In this document: piece after piece, positions 6,281 through 9,601 of the stretch
Position numbering within the stretch: the first letter of the stretch is position 1
How the letters are laid out: every line of letters starts with the position of its first letter
Assembly: GCA_017484235.1 (NCBI GenBank)
Contig: JAFUTM010000318.1
Span: 1-9,601 of the forward strand
Direction: 5' to 3'
DNA from: Selenomonadaceae bacterium
GTDB taxonomy: Bacteria; Bacillota; Negativicutes; Selenomonadales; Selenomonadaceae
DNA: 9,601 nt
Notes under the pieces: generated by a model
Told to the model about the DNA's origin: nothing
Database searches by the model: none
What the model saw: the letters and a program-made list of their open reading frames with translations, nothing else
Program-made: the position numbers and the translations under genes

Positions 6281-6410
6281 AGCCTTCTTTCTTTTGGAAG
6301 AAAGAAGCAAAGAACCGCCTCGCTAACTTCGCATCCAGCTCAGTAGCGCTCGGGAAGGCGCTCGCATCACGCTCGCCGCGTTCGGGAACGCCTCACGTCC
6401 TGTTCGGCGA
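6281..6410. repeat. GC-rich island with perfect 10-bp inverted repeat, between two heptamer arrays
   Basis: In a spacer that is otherwise extremely AT-rich, about 100 bases (6308-6410) are clearly GC-rich. The island begins with a perfect hairpin CTTCTTTCTT / AAGAAAGAAG (6284-6293 and 6298-6307, loop TTGG). It continues with two near-copies of GCGYTCGGGAASGC at 6346-6359 and 6378-6391, the second being itself a perfect 6-bp palindrome (GCGTTC GG GAACGC). No plausible ORF with a ribosome-binding site fits. It resembles a multi-copy intergenic element (REP/MITE-like), but no copy number can be seen from one window. It is not a transposase-bearing IS. Confidence 0.5.
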
Positions 6411-6482
6411 TTAATCCAATTCGTAATTAATACAATTCCTAATTCATAATTCATCATTCCTAATTATTCATTCCTCATTAGT
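6411..6482 (-). repeat. Heptamer repeat array at the 3' end of the EIIBC gene
   Basis: Read on the minus strand from 6480, units are TAATGAG, GAATGAA, TAATTAG, GAATGAT, GAATTAT, GAATTAG, GAATTGT, a 9-base unit ATTAATTAC, GAATTGG, then ATTAATC. The first unit supplies the TAA stop of the EIIBC gene. The array runs downstream in the same direction as transcription and stops where the GC-rich island begins. Confidence 0.8.
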
Positions 6483-7824
6483 CATTGTTTTCTGGGTCGT
6501 CGAAGCCGATAATCCAAGTCGCTATGAATCCGACAACATATGCGGTAACCAGACCAATAAAATAAACCGGAATGTTATTAGTTGCAGCGGCAAGAGGCAG
6601 TCCAGAAATACCTAAAGTTGCGGCGCCGACCATAAAGCTTGCCTCAACCGCACCGCCGGCCGCACCGCCTATGCACGCGGCGATAAACGGCTTGCCGAGA
6701 GGAAACGTCACGCCGTAAATCAGCGGTTCGCCAACGCCCATTATTCCGACCGGCAGAGCAGAAGCGATCGTTTTCTTTAAAAATTGATTTTTGGTTTTGA
6801 AGTAAACCGCGATTGATGCGCCGACCTGTCCAGCACCGGCCATTGCCAATATCGGCAGCAGAATAGTCACGCCGTACTGAGCAATTAAATCGACGTGAAT
6901 AGGCGTCATAGCCTGGTGAACTCCAAACATCACCAGCGGCAGCCAGAATCCTGCCAGTATCAAGCCAACTGCCGCGCCACCTGATTGAATTGCATTTGTT
7001 GCCAAGTTTCCTATCGTCTCAGAGATGAAGCCGCCCACTGGTTGTAAAATAAAAATTGCTGCGGCACCTGAAATTAAAAACGTCACCAACGGCGTTAAGA
7101 ATAAGTCGAACATCTCCGGTATAACTTTGTGCAGTCGTTTTTCAATCCACGCGCCGAGTGCTGCGACTAAGATTACGGATATAACACCGCCGCGTCCTGG
7201 CACAAGCGCGGACTCGCTCAGAGTTATATTCGCCAGCTCTGGGTGACTGATTAACGCTGCCAGTATGCCGCCTAAAATTGGAGTGCCGCCGAATACTTTA
7301 GCTGCGTTAAATCCAACAAAAAGATTCATTCCCCAAAAGACGGTATTACCCGCCACTGATAATAATTTAATTACCGGATAATCTGCAATTGCCGGATACA
7401 TTTTTAACGACAAACCTACGCAGCCCGTGATGAGTCCGCAGGCAATAAAGCCTGGTATCAGCGGCATAAATATGCTGGCAATTTTTTTGAGAAATAATTT
7501 CGCGGGCGTTGCATTTTTGGCGCGTATTTCTTCGTGGAGTGCCTTGCCGTCGCCAATCTGCGGCTTAGACGATGAACGACTGAGAATTTGCTGAAGCTCA
7601 TTTGTTACATTTGTCGCCTTGCCTGGACCTAGAATTATTTGAAGTTCGCCTTCTGTGTCGTTTATGCCGAGCACGCCGTCAATTCTTTTCAATCGCTCAA
7701 TCATTGCCGCATCTTTATTGACGAGATGAAGCCTCAATCGAGTCATACAATTTGTTGCGCTTGTTATGTTTTGTGACTGCCCAACGGTTTCAAATATTAA
7801 TTTAGCCAGTTGCTTATTGTCCAT
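6478..7824 (-). CDS. PTS EIIBC permease, glucose/sucrose superfamily, MurP-like
   Basis: 448 residues. It imports a sugar across the inner membrane and phosphorylates it. The EIIB domain (about 1-83) has TSATNCMTRLRL with the phospho-accepting Cys26 and LGPGKA (65-70). After a linker (about 84-108) the EIIC domain (about 110-442) shows PLIPGFIACGL, VGFNAAKVFGGTPILGG (170-186), GRGGVI (210-215), MFGVHQAMTPIH (299-310), AMAGAGQVGAS (327-337) and GIMGVGEPLIYGV (360-372). The GRGGVI, GAGQVGA and GEPLIYG blocks match my recollection of E. coli MurP (N-acetylmuramate) more than sucrose permeases, so MurNAc or a similar amino sugar is the best guess. There is no EIIA domain, so it must borrow one (Crr-like). 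MurQ and MurR are not in the window. I chose ATG 7822-7824 over an in-frame TTG at 7842, which lies too near the predicted transcript start; the ribosome-binding site is weak (GGAAAG, then GATGG). The stop is inside a heptamer array. Confidence 0.9.
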   Translation of the reverse strand: MDNKQLAKLIFETVGQSQNITSATNCMTRLRLHLVNKDAAMIERLKRIDGVLGINDTEGELQIILGPGKATNVTNELQQILSRSSSKPQIGDGKALHEEIRAKNATPAKLFLKKIASIFMPLIPGFIACGLITGCVGLSLKMYPAIADYPVIKLLSVAGNTVFWGMNLFVGFNAAKVFGGTPILGGILAALISHPELANITLSESALVPGRGGVISVILVAALGAWIEKRLHKVIPEMFDLFLTPLVTFLISGAAAIFILQPVGGFISETIGNLATNAIQSGGAAVGLILAGFWLPLVMFGVHQAMTPIHVDLIAQYGVTILLPILAMAGAGQVGASIAVYFKTKNQFLKKTIASALPVGIMGVGEPLIYGVTFPLGKPFIAACIGGAAGGAVEASFMVGAATLGISGLPLAAATNNIPVYFIGLVTAYVVGFIATWIIGFDDPENND

Positions 7825-7859
7825 TATCCATCTTCTTTCCAATTACTTCAATAAGTCAA

Positions 7860-7887
7860 ATGATACACTATTTAACAAAAATTGCAA
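7860..7887 (-). promoter_or_regulatory. Promoter of the EIIBC gene
   Basis: Minus strand: TTGCAA (7882-7887), 16-base spacer, TATCAT (7860-7865). The start would be near 7853, giving a leader of about 28 bases to the ATG at 7824. This supports that ATG over the TTG at 7842. Confidence 0.55.
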
Positions 7888-7958
7888 GTATTATATTATT
7901 CAAATTCAATTATTTAAAGAATTTAGTTTGAAATACATATAAAAAAATTTTCAAATGT

Positions 7959-7987
7959 TTGTGTTAAATAATGAAAATATGTGTTAT
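7959..7987 (+). promoter_or_regulatory. Weak candidate promoter of the histidine kinase gene
   Basis: Plus strand: TTGTGT (7959-7964), 17 bases, TGTTAT (7982-7987). The -10 coincides with the left arm of the inverted repeat, so a protein bound there could block it. Other AT-rich hexamers nearby (TATTAT, TATATT) are possible. The leader would be about 95 bases long. Confidence 0.25.
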
Positions 7988-8012
7988 TATATTTACCGTG
8001 TGGATAATAACA
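7982..8012. promoter_or_regulatory. Inverted repeat, candidate operator
   Basis: Perfect 9-bp arms TGTTATTAT (7982-7990) and ATAATAACA (8004-8012) are separated by 13 bases. The element sits in the 262-base spacer between the divergent EIIBC and histidine kinase genes and overlaps the best promoter candidate of the latter. It could bind a dimeric repressor or form an RNA hairpin. No U-tract follows, so it is not an intrinsic terminator. Confidence 0.5.
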
Positions 8013-8030
8013 AAATATAAAAATTTTCAA

Positions 8031-8061
8031 ACGGTGGTGGCCGTAGGTAAGTTTTTGTACC
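8031..8061 (+). other. Two small hairpins in the histidine kinase leader
   Basis: ACGG-TGGTGG-CCGT (8031-8044) is followed at once by GGTA-AGTTTTTG-TACC (8046-8061), together the only G-rich patch in the spacer. They end 14 bases before the AGGAG at 8076. The stems are only four base pairs, so a structured leader is possible but not shown. I do not recognise a known riboswitch. Confidence 0.25.
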
Positions 8062-8086
8062 ATTTGGAATTAGTCAGGAGAATGAA

Positions 8087-9508
8087 ATGAATCTGCTGGA
8101 AAAATTTTTTGAAAAATTGCATTATTCACGTATCTCAACAAAAATAACTTTAACTTTTGCAGTGGTTTTTATTGCGCTGCTCGTTTTTACTAATTTTATC
8201 GCCTGGTATGGATTTAACTATGCACTTTATCAACAGGCGGAACACGCATTGTTATTCAGTATGGAGAATACTAATAAACTGCTTATGGAAATGGAACGAA
8301 ATGCCAATTTAGGTGTGGAATCTATACGCGATCCGCTGGTGCCTGGCGTTATATTGAGAGTGGTGGACAGTAGAGGCGAAGTTTTTATTGATACCAATCC
8401 GCGATTCCCTTCGATTGAACGTTTTAACGAACATAAATTGAAAAGTCCGCCAACTTGGACGAATGATGATATGGACGTTGCAGAATTTAGCAGGTCTATA
8501 GTTTACAGGTCGCAAATGAATTTTACTCACGACGATGAAACGGTTACATTGTATTTTTTCAGGACGATAACTACTGAAAAAGATTTATTCGGGCGATTAA
8601 ACAATACTCTGCTGGTGATGGATATTATCGGTTTAATTTTGGCGATTGGAACCGGATACCTCGTCAGTCGAAAGATTTTAAATCCACTCAGCACGATGAC
8701 TAAGACAGCTCAGAATATTGCAATAGAGAATATGAATACCAGGATACCGGTTGCACCTGTGCAAGATGAGCTGACGGATTTCGCTAATACTTTTAATAAT
8801 ATGCTTGACCGTTTGCAAGTTGGAATTACTCAGCAGCAGCGTTTTGTCTCTGATGCTTCGCACGAGCTTCGAACGCCGGCAACCGTTATACGTGGTTATG
8901 CTGATTTGCTGGCGCGTTGGGGAGCAAGTGATCCTGAAATTTTAAAAGAAAGTATTGAGGCCATTAACTCTGAATCCGAGAATATGCAACAGCTGATAGA
9001 ACAGCTCCTCTTTCTTGCGCGTTCTGACCAGAATCGTCAGCCGCTGAATATGGAGCCGCTGGATTTATCTGAGATTGTTGAAGATGTGTTTCACAAGATG
9101 AAGATTGTCACTCACACTCACGAGGTTAAGCTCATTAAAAATGACAAGGCGATGATTTTTGCTGATAAGATTACTGTTAGGCAGATGCTGAGAATTTTTT
9201 TGGACAATGCCATTAAGTATACTCCGAAGGGCGGTACGGTTACGGTTAGCTCGGTTAAGAGTAAGGATTATATTAAACTCAGTGTTATTGATACTGGTAT
9301 TGGCATTGCACCGGAAAATCAGCAAAAAGTTTTTGAGCGCTTCTATCGTGTAAATTCTTCGCATACCAAGCGCGAAATAAGCGGCACTGGGCTTGGTTTG
9401 TCCATTGCGAACTGGATTGCTGAACAGCACGATATGAAGATTGAACTCGAAAGTGAACTCGGCAAAGGCACCACTATTAATATTTTTATTCCCATTCTTA
9501 CTAATTAG
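8087..9508 (+). CDS. HAMP-domain sensor histidine kinase (EnvZ/ArlS type)
   Basis: 473 residues, inner-membrane sensor kinase. Membrane segment 1 is about 20-42, an extracytoplasmic sensor region spans about 43-172, and membrane segment 2 is about 173-193. A HAMP linker follows (about 194-247, with P200 and the DELTDFANTFNNMLDRL helix). The dimerisation domain has FVSDASHELRTPATVI (253-268) with the phosphorylated His259. The ATPase domain shows the N box RIFLDNAIKYTP (369-380, N374), G1 IDTGIGI (401-407), the F box VFERFYRV (415-422) and G2 GTGLGLSI (433-440). All catalytic residues are present. AGGAG (8076-8080) is six bases upstream of the ATG. The neighbour upstream is a divergent PTS gene rather than a response regulator; the partner may be the gene starting just after the window or may lie elsewhere. 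The signal sensed cannot be told. The stop codon TAG is part of the first unit of a heptamer array. Confidence 0.95.
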   Translation: MNLLEKFFEKLHYSRISTKITLTFAVVFIALLVFTNFIAWYGFNYALYQQAEHALLFSMENTNKLLMEMERNANLGVESIRDPLVPGVILRVVDSRGEVFIDTNPRFPSIERFNEHKLKSPPTWTNDDMDVAEFSRSIVYRSQMNFTHDDETVTLYFFRTITTEKDLFGRLNNTLLVMDIIGLILAIGTGYLVSRKILNPLSTMTKTAQNIAIENMNTRIPVAPVQDELTDFANTFNNMLDRLQVGITQQQRFVSDASHELRTPATVIRGYADLLARWGASDPEILKESIEAINSESENMQQLIEQLLFLARSDQNRQPLNMEPLDLSEIVEDVFHKMKIVTHTHEVKLIKNDKAMIFADKITVRQMLRIFLDNAIKYTPKGGTVTVSSVKSKDYIKLSVIDTGIGIAPENQQKVFERFYRVNSSHTKREISGTGLGLSIANWIAEQHDMKIELESELGKGTTINIFIPILTN

Positions 9509-9587
9509 GAATGACGAATGAGGAATGTTGAATTAGAAATTACGAATTGATTCAATTATGAATTACGCATTGCGAATTACGAATTAG
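9502..9587 (+). repeat. Heptamer repeat array at the 3' end of the histidine kinase gene (about 12 units)
   Basis: Starting with TAATTAG (9502-9508, containing the stop codon), the units are GAATGAC, GAATGAG, GAATGTT, GAATTAG, AAATTAC, GAATTGA, one 9-base unit (9551-9559), GAATTAC, GCATTGC, GAATTAC, GAATTAG. The register of exactly 7 is kept through most of the array. It fills nearly the whole gap to the next ribosome-binding site. Confidence 0.85.
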
Positions 9588-9590
9588 ATA

Positions 9591-9597
9591 AGGGGTG
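9591..9597 (+). promoter_or_regulatory. Shine-Dalgarno site of a gene beginning beyond the window
   Basis: AGGGGTG four bases after the end of the heptamer array is a strong ribosome-binding sequence in the rightward direction with no start codon in the remaining bases. A start codon is expected within roughly the first ten bases past 9601, which would make that gene cotranscribed with the histidine kinase. Confidence 0.5.
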
Positions 9598-9601
9598 ATA
9601 A

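Larger units (their letters stand above)
7937..8031. repeat. Pair of direct repeats flanking the inverted repeat in the divergent spacer
   Basis: An ATAT-A-tract-TTTTCAAA sequence occurs at 7937-7955 (seven A) and again at 8015-8031 (five A), with starts 78 bases apart. The TTTTCAAA end is identical in both. Between them lies the 9-bp inverted repeat at 7982-8012. They may be binding sites for one regulator, for example a response regulator, or chance in AT-rich DNA. Confidence 0.45.

Noticed and set aside
6284..6307. 10-bp hairpin as an intrinsic terminator for the EIIBC gene
   Set aside because: Neither strand has a T-tract after the stem, the stem is AT-rich, and it is about 170 bases past the stop. 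Kept only as part of the GC-rich island.
7825..7842. In-frame TTG at 7840-7842 as start of the EIIBC gene
   Set aside because: No Shine-Dalgarno precedes it and it would leave only about 10 bases after the predicted transcription start; the ATG at 7824 fits the EIIB domain start.
7955..8020. 21-residue ORF (starting MFVLNNEN) upstream of the histidine kinase, possible leader peptide
   Set aside because: No Shine-Dalgarno, and it would begin upstream of or at the candidate promoter.
8031..8061. Riboswitch in the histidine kinase leader
   Set aside because: Stems of only four base pairs and no match to preQ1, fluoride, c-di-GMP or mini-ykkC patterns that I know; listed only as small hairpins.
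9065..9430. 121-codon ORF antisense to the histidine kinase
   Set aside because: Shadow of the ATPase domain; no recognisable protein features.

Overview
The window looks like the chromosome of a diderm firmicute of the Negativicutes (Selenomonas/Megamonas/Veillonella relatives). The evidence is mixed in the way typical of that class. Lipid A/Kdo genes (a WaaA-LpxK fusion and KdsB) prove a lipopolysaccharide outer membrane. Ribosome-binding sites are strong AGGAG types, threonine synthase is of the clostridial kind, and a DUF535 (VirK/YbjX) protein and a secreted SH3b protein are present. Base composition is AT-rich with very AT-rich spacers. The genus cannot be fixed from sequence reading alone.

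Layout. Positions 1-6089 are all transcribed leftward. In order of transcription: waaA-lpxK fusion (6089-3591), secreted double-SH3b protein (3584-3078), a BECR-nuclease-like small protein (2960-2568), its overlapping small acidic partner (2605-2279), kdsB (2334-1549), then from a separate good sigma-70-type promoter (1482-1510) the DUF535 gene (1437-529) and the 5' part of thrC (495 to the window edge). A 388-base spacer (6090-6477) holds two repeat arrays and a GC-rich island. A leftward MurP-like PTS EIIBC gene (7824-6478) and a rightward HAMP sensor histidine kinase (8087-9508) diverge from a 262-base AT-rich regulatory region with an inverted repeat and a pair of direct repeats. A strong Shine-Dalgarno at 9591-9597 implies that another rightward gene starts just past the edge.

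How the genes work together. LpxK phosphorylates the lipid A disaccharide to lipid IVA, WaaA then adds Kdo, and KdsB makes the CMP-Kdo donor, so the leftward operon covers consecutive late steps of Kdo2-lipid A synthesis. A possible toxin/antitoxin-like pair and the SH3b gene sit between these two enzymes. The EIIBC imports and phosphorylates an amino sugar (N-acetylmuramate or a related sugar) with an EIIA encoded elsewhere. The histidine kinase has no response regulator inside the window.

The most unusual signal is a family of degenerate 7-base tandem repeats (consensus GAATTAG/GAATGAG) found at four places: inside kdsB, where it accounts for an in-frame 17-residue insertion; as a head-to-head palindrome in the probable leader of waaA-lpxK; and starting exactly at the stop codons of both the EIIBC gene and the histidine kinase gene. 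These look like a dispersed heptamer-repeat element able to enter coding sequence and gene ends.
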